Of a stretch of DNA of 6,292 bases, positions 1-5,538 are shown piece by piece; position 1 is the first letter of the stretch, and every line of letters begins with the position of its first letter. The notes beneath the pieces are model-generated. The model worked only from the letters and a program-made list of their open reading frames with translations, was not told the DNA's origin and made no database searches. The stretch lies in NCBI GenBank assembly GCA_913043805.1, contig CAJWMX010000181.1:1-6292 (forward strand), in the 5' to 3' direction. A program made the position numbers and the translations under genes. Origin of the DNA: an uncultured Acidobacteriota bacterium (lineage in GTDB: Bacteria; Acidobacteriota; Vicinamibacteria; Vicinamibacterales; UBA8438).

Positions 1-1499
1 AACGTCATCCAGATCATCAGCAGGATCGACCAGACGATCAGGAAGGCGATGGTGTAGGGGAGCATGGTGGCCACCACCGTGCCGATGCCCGACTTCTTGT
101 CGTAGCGTTCGAAGAACGCGACGATCAGCGCGAAGTAGGACATCATCGGCGCGATGATGTTCGAGGTGCTGTCGCCGACCCGGTAGGCGGTCTGGGTCAG
201 CTCAGGCGTGTAGCCGAGCAGCATGAACATCGGGATGAAGACCGGCGCCATGATGGCCCACTTGGCCGAAGCGCTGCCCATGAACAGGTTGATGAACGAG
301 GTCAGCAGCACGAAGCTGAGCATCAACGGGATGCCGCCCAGGCCAGAGCTGCGGAGCGCGTCGGCGCCCTTCACCGCGATGATCAGCCCCAGGTTCGTCC
401 AGTTGAAATAGGCGACGAACTGCGCGGCAAAGAAGACGAGCACCAGGTACGACCCCAGCGTGCCGATGGTCTTGCCCATCCCGTTCATCACGTCGGTGTC
501 GCTCTTGAAGGCGCCAGTGGCCATGCCGTAGGCCACGCCGACGAACGTGCCGCCCAGAAAGATGAACGCGACGATGCCGGACAGGAATGGCGACCGGAGG
601 AGCCCACCGGTCTCAGGATTGCGGAGGGCGCCGTCGGCCGGAAGCGTCCCCCATAGCAGGAGCAGACCGAAGAACACGATCGCGCCAAGGGCGGCCAGCA
701 GCCCCCGACGCTCGGTCGGCGAGAGGGCCCTCATGACGTCGTCAGAGTCGTCCACCGCCTCGTCGCCCTCGTAGGTACCGAGGCGGGGAATGACCACCTT
801 CTCGGTGACCCAGGTACCGGCTCCGGCGATCAGGAAGGTCGACGCCACCATGAAGTAGTAGTTGGCGGCGGCGTTGACCCGGTAGCTGTCGTCGACGATG
901 CGCGCGGCTTCTTCCGACAGGCCGGCCAGCAGCGGGTCGATCGTGCCGAGCAGCAGGTTGGCGCTGTAGCCGCCGGAGACGCCGGCGAACGCCGCGGCCA
1001 GCCCGGCCATCGGGTGTCGGCCGGCGCCCAGAAAGATGATGCCGCCCAGCGGCACCAGCAGCACGTAGCCGATCTCGCTGGCGGTGTTCGAGAGGACGCC
1101 GGCCAGGACCAGCACGAACGTCAGCAGGCGCTTTGGCGCCGAGAGGACCAGCAGTCGGAGCGCGGCGCCGATCAGCCCGCTGGCCTCCATTACCCCGATA
1201 CCCAGCATCGCCACCAGCACCGTGCCCAGTGGGGCGAACCCGGTGAAGTTGGTGACCATCTCGGTGAGGATGCGGTGCAGGCCTTCGACCGTGGCCAGAC
1301 TCACCGGTCGGATCAGCTCGCCCGTGCCGGGGTGGATGACCTCGAGGCCGCTCCGCGCCGCTATGGCCGAGATCACCACCACCACGCCGGCCAGGAGCGC
1401 GAACAGGGTCGCCGGGTGCGGCAAGGCGTTGCCGCCTCGTTCGACGGTGGCCAGAAAGACGTTCATGGCCCGGTTGAGAAACGCGGTCCGCTGGCTCAT
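1..1499 (-). CDS. AbgT-family transporter (p-aminobenzoyl-glutamate transporter / antimetabolite efflux type), C-terminus cut by window edge
   Basis: A polytopic inner-membrane transporter of the AbgT family, whose characterised members import p-aminobenzoyl-glutamate (E. coli AbgT) or export sulfonamides (Neisseria MtrF, Alcanivorax YdaH). The minus strand is open from ATG 1499 to the window edge, giving 499 residues; the family is about 510-520, so only some 10-25 residues are missing. Visible signatures are SNTASEIGYVLLVPLG (from residue 137), GTIDP (D188), GSASAKWAIMAP (408-419) and RVGDSTSNIIAPMM (440-453). D188, W414, P432, R440, D443 and P451 line up with the MtrF residues I recall as functionally important (D193, W420, P438, R446, D449, P457), so the core looks intact. 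Many hydrophobic stretches alternate with a charged loop near residues 240-260 (EGDEAVDDSDD). The start is the first in-frame ATG; no Shine-Dalgarno precedes it. It diverges from the ferredoxin gene. Family is near certain; import versus efflux and substrate cannot be told from sequence. Confidence 0.93.
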   Translation of the reverse strand, partial: MSQRTAFLNRAMNVFLATVERGGNALPHPATLFALLAGVVVVISAIAARSGLEVIHPGTGELIRPVSLATVEGLHRILTEMVTNFTGFAPLGTVLVAMLGIGVMEASGLIGAALRLLVLSAPKRLLTFVLVLAGVLSNTASEIGYVLLVPLGGIIFLGAGRHPMAGLAAAFAGVSGGYSANLLLGTIDPLLAGLSEEAARIVDDSYRVNAAANYYFMVASTFLIAGAGTWVTEKVVIPRLGTYEGDEAVDDSDDVMRALSPTERRGLLAALGAIVFFGLLLLWGTLPADGALRNPETGGLLRSPFLSGIVAFIFLGGTFVGVAYGMATGAFKSDTDVMNGMGKTIGTLGSYLVLVFFAAQFVAYFNWTNLGLIIAVKGADALRSSGLGGIPLMLSFVLLTSFINLFMGSASAKWAIMAPVFIPMFMLLGYTPELTQTAYRVGDSTSNIIAPMMSYFALIVAFFERYDKKSGIGTVVATMLPYTIAFLIVWSILLMIWMT

Positions 1500-1544
1500 G
1501 TGGGCCACATGCTATCCTACCGGCCGCCTTCTCCGACCAGCTCC
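1500..1544. promoter_or_regulatory. Short divergent start region between transporter and ferredoxin genes
   Basis: Only 45 bases separate the two divergent start codons, so at least one promoter must lie here or inside the opposing gene. TATCCT at 1513-1518 is a weak -10-like hexamer for the plus-strand gene, with no convincing -35 at the right distance. The minus strand has GGTAGGATAG upstream of the transporter ATG, too far away and too imperfect for a ribosome binding site. The promoter assignment is inference. Confidence 0.25.
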
Positions 1545-1946
1545 ATGGCCCCCGAAGAGCCCCCGATCGGCAGTTCCGCCAGCCAGCGCGCGGCGGCCGA
1601 TGCCGTAGGGGTAACGGCGGCGCGCCGGCACCTGCTGCTCTGCTGCGATCAGACCAAGCCGAAGTGCTGTGATCGCGACCGGAGCCTGGTGGCCTGGGAC
1701 TACCTGAAGCGGCGTCTCCGCGAGCTCGGCCTCTCTGAGCAGGGAGGCGTGTTCCGCACCAAGGCGAACTGTCTTCGAGTCTGCGAAGGTGGACCGATCG
1801 CGGTCGTCTACCCCGAGGGCGCTTGGTATCGAGAGTGTGACCCGCCCATGCTCGAACGCATCATCCAGGAGCACCTGATCGGCGGCGAGATCGTCGACGA
1901 TGCCTGCTTCTTGCGGCATCCGCTCGAGCCGGGCTCTCCAGACTGA
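1545..1946 (+). CDS. Thioredoxin-like [2Fe-2S] ferredoxin domain protein
   Basis: A 133-residue cytoplasmic protein matching the thioredoxin-fold [2Fe-2S] ferredoxins. The pattern is LLLCCDQTKPKCC (C33/C34 and C41/C42), then FRTKANCLRVCEGGP (C76, C80), then VVYPEGAWY and IIQEHLIGGE (106-115). In this family one Cys from the first segment, one after eight residues and the later CxxxC hold the cluster, so the ligand set is complete; the doubled cysteines leave open which of each pair binds. Later C98 and C121 are probably not ligands. The role would be electron transfer with an unknown partner. The first 25 or so residues are Ala/Ser/Pro-rich and lie outside the domain. An in-frame ATG at 1509 would add 12 residues; 1545 is preferred because the upstream frame is antisense to the transporter and 1509 lies only 10 bases from its start. 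No Shine-Dalgarno is present before either ATG. The gene is divergent from the transporter and has no downstream partner. Confidence 0.9.
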   Translation: MAPEEPPIGSSASQRAAADAVGVTAARRHLLLCCDQTKPKCCDRDRSLVAWDYLKRRLRELGLSEQGGVFRTKANCLRVCEGGPIAVVYPEGAWYRECDPPMLERIIQEHLIGGEIVDDACFLRHPLEPGSPD

Positions 1947-2048
1947 CGTTTCTGCACCCCACCGGGATCAGGGCACGGAAGGGGCATTGCACGTGACGTC
2001 CGTGTCAGCCGCGACACATAAATCTGTCATTTCGGACCACGTTTTCGT

Positions 2049-2065
2049 CACCGGTGTCGCCGGTG
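2049..2065. repeat. Inverted repeat CACCGG-N5-CCGGTG
   Basis: A perfect 6-base dyad (2049-2054 and 2060-2065) around TGTCG. Its centre lies about 148 bases before the predicted sigma-54 transcription start near 2205, within the usual range of enhancer sites. In this GC-rich DNA it could be chance. Confidence 0.3.
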
Positions 2066-2068
2066 CAG

Positions 2069-2078
2069 CCAATATTGG
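2069..2078. promoter_or_regulatory. Perfect palindrome CCAATATTGG, candidate regulator-binding site
   Basis: A 10-base perfect palindrome with an AT core, standing out in GC-rich surroundings. Its centre is about 131 bases upstream of the predicted sigma-54 start, where activators of that sigma factor commonly bind. No regulator gene is in the window, so the binding protein is unknown. Confidence 0.3.
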
Positions 2079-2177
2079 ACAACTTCGGGGCGGTGGCTCG
2101 GGAGGGGGGCTTGGTCATGACGGAATAAGTCACTATGAATGAGTGCTTTAACAAAAAATGTCAACTTGGGAACATTC

Positions 2178-2194
2178 TTGGCCCCCCGATTGCA
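2178..2194 (+). promoter_or_regulatory. Candidate sigma-54 (-24/-12) promoter
   Basis: TGGCCC, N5, TTGCA matches the sigma-54 consensus TGGCAC-N5-TTGCW at all but one defined position. The diagnostic GG (2180-2181) and GC (2192-2193) are exactly 10 bases apart. It lies in a non-coding gap and points toward the aldolase gene. Transcription would start near 2205, giving a leader of about 230 bases over the stem-loop region. An imperfect dyad AATGT/ACATT (2157-2161 and 2172-2176) lies just upstream. Neither sigma-54 nor an enhancer-binding protein is encoded in the window, so use of this element is inference. Confidence 0.45.
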
Positions 2195-2321
2195 TTATAG
2201 GGAGTCAGCGTGCGCCTCGATGGCCCTGGGCGCAGGTCACGACCTGAACCCGAGCCGTCGAGACGACGCCCGATCTCAAAGCCTCCGGTCGAGGCCAGTC
2301 GGTTGCCAATCGGCTGCGTCG

Positions 2322-2395
2322 ACGACCGTAACCTCTCAAAACCCTTCGCAACCCGGTGGCCCACAAGGCCACCGGGACCTGCCTTGTACGGTCGT
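2322..2395. repeat. Outer inverted repeat ACGACCGTA ... TACGGTCGT enclosing the GC hairpin
   Basis: Nine perfect complementary bases (2322-2330 with 2387-2395), extendable by a G-U pair, flank 56 bases that contain the 2352-2376 hairpin. Together they form a nested two-stem structure whose 3' arm ends three bases before the TTGACA hexamer. The arms resemble integron attC architecture only superficially, because the conserved end motifs are not matched. Confidence 0.45.
2352..2376. repeat. Perfect 10-base inverted repeat (GC-rich hairpin)
   Basis: CCCGGTGGCC at 2352-2361 is perfectly complementary to GGCCACCGGG at 2367-2376, with loop CACAA. This is the most stable hairpin in the window. On neither strand is it followed by a T-run, so it is not a standard intrinsic terminator. 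It could be an RNA structural element, a factor-assisted terminator or attenuator, or a protein-binding site before the aldolase promoter. Confidence 0.6.
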
Positions 2396-2398
2396 TAA

Positions 2399-2428
2399 TT
2401 GACAACGCTCGGGCTGGCTGGCTACTGT
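2399..2428 (+). promoter_or_regulatory. Candidate sigma-70-type promoter placing transcription start at the aldolase ATG
   Basis: TTGACA at 2399-2404 is a perfect -35 hexamer. With 18 bases of spacing, TACTGT at 2423-2428 is a weak -10 (3 of 6). Transcription would begin around 2435-2436, at the aldolase ATG itself, giving a leaderless mRNA. This fits the absence of any Shine-Dalgarno before that ATG. Confidence 0.4.
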
Positions 2429-2435
2429 GGGCCGG

Positions 2436-3335
2436 ATGACCTTGCAGGGTGTGTATGCGCCGGTGCCGACGCCGTTCGACGCCGATGGGGAACTGGATCT
2501 TGACGGCTGGCGGGGGAACCTCGACCGCTGGATGACCACAGGCCTCGACGGCCTGGTCGTGCTCGGGTCGAACGGTGAGGCGCCGTATGTCGACGACGAC
2601 GAGGCCGATCGCCTGATCGCGGTGGCGCGCGAGCGGATACCGTCCGGGCGGCTGCTGATTTCCGGCACCGGCCGGCAGTCCACGCGCAGCACCATCGCCG
2701 CCTCCAAGCGGGCGGCCGCGGCAGGCGCCGATGCGGTGCTGGTGCGCACGCCGTCGCTGTTCAAGAGCCAGTTCACGGGCACCACCTTCATTCAGCACTT
2801 CAGCGCCGTGGCCGACGCCTCTCCGGTGCCGGTCATCCTCTATAACTTCTCGGCGCTGACCGGGGTCACGTTGCCGGTCGAGGCGGCCGCGGCGCTGTCG
2901 ATCCACGACAACATCGTCGGCATCAAGGAGTCGGGTCCCGACATGAGCTATGTGGGCGACCTGGTCGGTCTCGCGCCCGAGGGATTCAGCGTGCTGGTAG
3001 GGTCTGCGCCCACCTTCCTGACCAGCCTGCTGCTCGGCGCCGATGGCGGCATCCTGGCCCTGGCGGCGGTAGCGCCGGAGGCGTGTCTGCAGCTCCGCGC
3101 GTTGGTCAGGGAGGGACAACTCGACGAGGCGCGTGAACTGCAGCGGCACATCGTGCCACTCGCGAAGCTGGTCGGCTCGATCTACGGCATCGCCGGGTTG
3201 AAGGCGGCGCTCGAAGTGCGCGGATTCGTCGGGGGCGCGCCGCGACTGCCACTCGAACCGGTGGGCGCCGAGGCGCGTGAGCGTCTCGAAGCGCAGCTCA
3301 GCCTGCTGTCGGCAGCCACGCCCGTCACCGCCTGA
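2436..3335 (+). CDS. DapA-superfamily class I aldolase, most like 4-hydroxy-2-oxoglutarate aldolase (HOGA type)
   Basis: A 299-residue TIM-barrel lyase of the dihydrodipicolinate synthase/N-acetylneuraminate lyase superfamily, at typical full length. The Schiff-base lysine is K164 (NIVGIKESGPD) and the catalytic tyrosine Y136 (VILYNFSALTG), matching K161 and Y133 of E. coli DapA. The substrate loop reads GSNGE (44-48), not the GTTGE of true DapA, so the DapA threonine pair is replaced by S45-N46. GSNGE, the Ser two residues after the lysine (S166), SGTGRQST, VGSAPTFL and the GIAGLK tail resemble mitochondrial HOGA1, which cleaves 4-hydroxy-2-oxoglutarate to pyruvate and glyoxylate. That substrate is inference; another 2-keto acid aldolase is possible. 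An in-frame GTG at 2427 would add three residues; ATG 2436 is preferred as it coincides with the predicted transcription start. The protein is cytoplasmic, and the gene is followed 23 bases later by the M48 gene, probably on the same mRNA. Confidence 0.92.
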   Translation: MTLQGVYAPVPTPFDADGELDLDGWRGNLDRWMTTGLDGLVVLGSNGEAPYVDDDEADRLIAVARERIPSGRLLISGTGRQSTRSTIAASKRAAAAGADAVLVRTPSLFKSQFTGTTFIQHFSAVADASPVPVILYNFSALTGVTLPVEAAAALSIHDNIVGIKESGPDMSYVGDLVGLAPEGFSVLVGSAPTFLTSLLLGADGGILALAAVAPEACLQLRALVREGQLDEARELQRHIVPLAKLVGSIYGIAGLKAALEVRGFVGGAPRLPLEPVGAEARERLEAQLSLLSAATPVTA

Positions 3336-3358
3336 ACGTCTGTCCGCCGGTCAGTCTT

Positions 3359-4819
3359 ATGTCCACGCTCACTACCCGCACCGTGATCGTCGCCGCGCTC
3401 TTGGCCTTCGTGGTCGTCGGCTGCGCCACCAATCCGGTCACCGGACGTCGCGAGTTCGTGATGATGAGCGAGGCCCAGGAGATCGCCATGGGCCAGGAGG
3501 CCGATGCCCAGGTGCGGGAGCAGATGGGGGTGTACGACGACCCCGAGCTGCAGGCCTACGTGTCGGAGATCGGGCACGAGATGGCCGCGCTCTCGCATCG
3601 GCCCGATCTGCCCTGGAGCTTCGCCGTCGTCGACTCGCCGATCGTGAACGCTTTCGCCATCCCGGGCGGCTACATCTATCTGACCCGCGGCATCATGGCC
3701 TACCTGGGTGATGAAGCGGATCTGGCCGGTGTGCTCGGCCACGAGATCGGGCACGTCACGGCGCGGCATAGCGTACAGGCCTATACGCGTGCCACCGGCG
3801 CCCAGCTGGGTCTGGTCGCCGGCTCGGTCTTCTCGCCCGCCGCGCGAGCGCTCGGCGGGCTGGCCGAGAGCGGACTCGGGGTGTTGTTCCTCCGCTATGG
3901 GCGCGACGCCGAGCTGCAGTCGGACCGGCTCGGGGCCGAGTATGCGGTCCAGAGTGGCTGGGACCCCACCGGCGTGCGCGACATGCTGTCGACCCTCGGG
4001 CGCCTGCGCGGCGACGGCGGGAGCGGCATCCCGAGCTGGTTGTCGACCCATCCCGAGCCGGATGTCCGGGTCGGCCGGATCGATCCGGTGCTGGACGAGC
4101 TTTCTCAGCAGGCGAGCTTCGACAACCTCCGGGTGAATCGCGCCGGCTACCTCGACCGGCTCGACGGCATGCTCTACGGCGAAAACCCCGATCAGGGGAT
4201 CGTGCGTGGCAGCGAGTTCCTGCATCCGGTGCTCCGATTCGCGCTCCGCTTCCCGGAAGGGTGGGACGTCATCAACATGCCCACCCAGGTGGTCGCGCAG
4301 CAGCCGGGCGAGGAGGTCTTCATGGTCCTCCAGCTGGTCGAGAACACCGATTCCGGCTCGCTCGAACAGCTGGCCATCGGCAACATGCGCGAGTCGGGCT
4401 TTGCGGTGGAGAGCGGTGGCGACACGCGCATCAACGGGCTCACGGCCTACATCGGCACCTTCGCTGGCGAGGACGCGCAGGAGGGGGCGCAGGCGCGCGT
4501 GCGAGCCGCCTTCATCCAGCACGACGGCACCATCTATCTGCTGGGCGGGATGACCGAGGCCAGCGCCTACAACCGCGCCGAGACCGCGTTCAACGAGGCG
4601 ATCCGGAGCTTCCGCCCGATGGACGCCTCCGAGGCGGAGTCGATCCGCCCCAACCGTCTCCGCTTCTACACCGTCCGGCAGGGCGACACCTGGCAGTCGA
4701 TCGCGCAGGGCGTGGGGCCGGAGATCGTGCCGCCCGAGACGCTGGCCGTCATGAACGGATTCCCGGTCAACGAGCAGCCACGGCCGGGAGATCGCGTGAA
4801 GGTGGTGCAGGCCGGGTAG
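3359..4819 (+). CDS. M48-family zinc metalloprotease lipoprotein with C-terminal LysM domain
   Basis: A 486-residue predicted envelope lipoprotein. Residues 1-22 form a lipoprotein signal (hydrophobic 9-20, lipobox VVGC, C22), followed by CATNPVTGRREF, typical of periplasmic M48 peptidases. The M48 domain covers about 37-245: NAFAIPGGYIYLTRG (97-111), the zinc site HEIGH (128-132), third ligand E185 in ELQSD with D189, and STHPEPDVRVGRI (229-241). All catalytic residues are present. Residues 285-430 form an additional domain starting around LRFALRFPEGW, which resembles a PsbP/DcrB-like fold (tentative). The last 52 residues (YTVRQGDTWQSIA ... RPGDRVKVV) form a LysM module that would hold the protein on peptidoglycan. 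The likely role is periplasmic protein quality control near the cell wall, by analogy to BepA/YfgC-type proteases. ATG 3359 begins exactly at the signal peptide and has no Shine-Dalgarno. It follows the aldolase by 23 bases and ends 14 bases from the convergent C40 gene. Confidence 0.95.
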   Translation: MSTLTTRTVIVAALLAFVVVGCATNPVTGRREFVMMSEAQEIAMGQEADAQVREQMGVYDDPELQAYVSEIGHEMAALSHRPDLPWSFAVVDSPIVNAFAIPGGYIYLTRGIMAYLGDEADLAGVLGHEIGHVTARHSVQAYTRATGAQLGLVAGSVFSPAARALGGLAESGLGVLFLRYGRDAELQSDRLGAEYAVQSGWDPTGVRDMLSTLGRLRGDGGSGIPSWLSTHPEPDVRVGRIDPVLDELSQQASFDNLRVNRAGYLDRLDGMLYGENPDQGIVRGSEFLHPVLRFALRFPEGWDVINMPTQVVAQQPGEEVFMVLQLVENTDSGSLEQLAIGNMRESGFAVESGGDTRINGLTAYIGTFAGEDAQEGAQARVRAAFIQHDGTIYLLGGMTEASAYNRAETAFNEAIRSFRPMDASEAESIRPNRLRFYTVRQGDTWQSIAQGVGPEIVPPETLAVMNGFPVNEQPRPGDRVKVVQAG

Positions 4820-4833
4820 GACCGCCGACCTGG

Positions 4834-5364
4834 CTACGGAGCACCGACCCGCGTCGAGTCGATCACCCGGCGCGCCCCGAGAAATCGCTGAGACCAGTAG
4901 CTCGAACTCAGACGTTCGACCCGTACCTCTCCCCGCTCGGACGGGGCATGCACGAACTCATCGCCGCCGATGGACATGGCGACGTGCGAGGCGCCCGGCG
5001 CGATCGTGCTGAAGAACAGCAGATCGCCCGCCTCGATGTCGTTCGGATCAATCGGTTCCCCGGTCCGATACTGATCCGCGGCCAGACGGGGAAGCTCGAC
5101 GCCGTGCTGTTCGAACACGTAGCGGGTGAAGCCGCTGCAATCGAAGCCGGCTGGTGTCGTTCCGCCGTCCACATACGGGACACCGCGTAGATCGAGCGCG
5201 GTCGAGCTCACGGCATACGGGTCCATCGGGCGAAGGAGCCCGGTCGGTCTCGGGGCCGCGCGGGCCGCGCCCACGGTCGGGAACGGCGTCGGCACCGCGC
5301 CGTTGTGCGACGCGCACCCGGCCGCCGCCACGACCGCCACCACGCTCCACAACGCTCGCTTCAT
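4834..5364 (-). CDS. C40 NlpC/P60 cysteine peptidase lipoprotein (peptidoglycan hydrolase)
   Basis: A 176-residue predicted lipoprotein that would cleave peptide stems of peptidoglycan in the periplasm. The signal peptide is MKRALWSVVAVVAAAGC, with lipobox AAGC and modified C17. A Pro/Ala-rich linker of about 30 residues leads to the NlpC/P60 domain (about 50-170). Its hallmarks are RGVPYVDGG (60-68), FDCSGFTRYVF with nucleophile C76, PRLAADQY, IEAGDLLFF (110-118), SHVAMSIGGDEFVHAPS with H127, and third polar residue H139. The triad is complete and the length is normal for the small single-domain members. The stop lies 14 bases from the M48 stop, with no T-run terminator between. The start is the ATG at the signal peptide; no Shine-Dalgarno. 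TAAGTT (minus strand, 5376-5371) sits where a -10 would make the mRNA nearly leaderless, but no good -35 is visible. It diverges from the HNH gene. Confidence 0.95.
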   Translation of the reverse strand: MKRALWSVVAVVAAAGCASHNGAVPTPFPTVGAARAAPRPTGLLRPMDPYAVSSTALDLRGVPYVDGGTTPAGFDCSGFTRYVFEQHGVELPRLAADQYRTGEPIDPNDIEAGDLLFFSTIAPGASHVAMSIGGDEFVHAPSERGEVRVERLSSSYWSQRFLGARRVIDSTRVGAP

Positions 5365-5538
5365 CTCATTAACTTATCGGTCGGTTCGTCGGTCGACCAG
5401 AGCGACGCGGATGTGTTTTTGTAAACCCTGTATTAACAGTACGTTACGACACATGCGCACAGCTTGACACTCGGCGAGCCGCTCGGTCACAATCGCTCTA
5501 GAACACACGCACCGACATCTGAACGAGTCTGGCCGACG
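5365..5538. promoter_or_regulatory. Divergent intergenic region between C40 and HNH genes
   Basis: These 174 bases must carry the promoters of both genes. The right part holds the plus-strand promoter candidate annotated separately. The left part contains the palindrome GGTCGACC (5391-5398), a direct repeat TCGGTC about 12 bases apart (5380-5396), and an AT-rich patch (5411-5448) with the short dyad CTGT-ATTA-ACAG (5428-5439). On the minus strand TACAAA or TAAGTT could act as a -10 for the C40 gene, but neither has a clear -35. The short dyads may be chance. Confidence 0.45.
5464..5493 (+). promoter_or_regulatory. Candidate sigma-70-type promoter of the HNH gene
   Basis: TTGACA at 5464-5469 is a perfect -35 hexamer. 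After 18 bases, CACAAT (5488-5493) matches the -10 consensus at four of six positions. Transcription would start near 5500, leaving a leader of about 39 bases before ATG 5539. The TTG of this hexamer could also be read as an in-frame start, but the promoter explanation fits better. Confidence 0.45.

Larger units (their letters stand above)
2233..2395 (+). ncRNA. Candidate structured RNA (5' leader or small RNA), unrecognised family
   Basis: Stem-loops follow each other closely. CAGGTC/GACCTG is at 2233-2246 and CGTCG/CGACG at 2256-2268. GCCTC/GAGGC is at 2281-2295, immediately followed by a 9-pair stem with two G-U pairs and a GCC loop at 2296-2316. A 10-pair GC-rich hairpin lies at 2352-2376, and a 9-pair outer stem 2322-2330 with 2387-2395 encloses it. 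GCAGGTC (2232-2238) can also pair with distant GACCTGC (2376-2382), competing with its local hairpin. The stretch lies downstream of a sigma-54-like promoter and upstream of the aldolase. It fits no known RNA I can name (not SRP RNA, tRNA or tmRNA). High GC makes chance stems common, so this is a hypothesis. Confidence 0.25.
1947..2435. other. 489-base intergenic region with regulatory and structured elements, no supported protein gene
   Basis: This is the only long non-coding stretch in the window. Its middle (about 2015-2200) is visibly less GC-rich than the flanking genes. In order it holds: a weak hairpin GTGTC/GACAC at 2002-2017, which might end the ferredoxin transcript but has no T-run; dyads at 2049-2065 and 2069-2078; a poor sigma-70-like pair (TTGGTC 2111-2116, N17, TATGAA 2134-2139); a good sigma-54-like element at 2178-2194; a dense set of stem-loops from 2233 to 2395; and a TTGACA-type promoter from 2399. 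The short ORFs here resemble no family I recognise and have Arg/Pro- or Ser-rich noise composition. I see no tRNA, insertion-sequence ends or known riboswitch. Confidence 0.6.

Noticed and set aside
1014..1544. Upstream extension of the ferredoxin frame, giving a 310-residue ORF
   Set aside because: It is antisense to the well-supported AbgT gene, is rich in His, Gln and Arg like a GC shadow, and the ferredoxin domain only begins after 1545.
2352..2376. Intrinsic terminator
   Set aside because: The stem is strong, but neither strand has a T-run after it.
2210..2398. 62-codon GTG-started ORF preceded by AGGGAG (2199-2204) at good spacing
   Set aside because: The product is Arg/Pro-rich without any motif, and the ORF runs through several strong stem-loops. 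If transcription begins near 2205, the purine-rich sequence would not be in the RNA. It cannot be fully excluded as a leader peptide.
2322..2398. Integron attC-like site
   Set aside because: The nested arms look similar, but the ends do not fit the RYYYAAC and GTTRRRY core motifs, and no integrase or cassette array is present.
2205..3149. 314-codon ORF on the minus strand
   Set aside because: It is antisense to the aldolase and its leader, with Arg/Gln/His-rich low-complexity composition and no family resemblance.
3182..4522. 446-codon ORF on the minus strand
   Set aside because: It lies antisense to the aldolase end and the M48 gene, has shadow-like His/Arg/Asp/Gly composition and no recognisable motif, while the plus strand carries intact catalytic motifs throughout.
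5428..5439. LexA-like operator CTGT-N4-ACAG
   Set aside because: Half-sites are only four bases and the spacing does not fit a known LexA box; the match could easily be chance.
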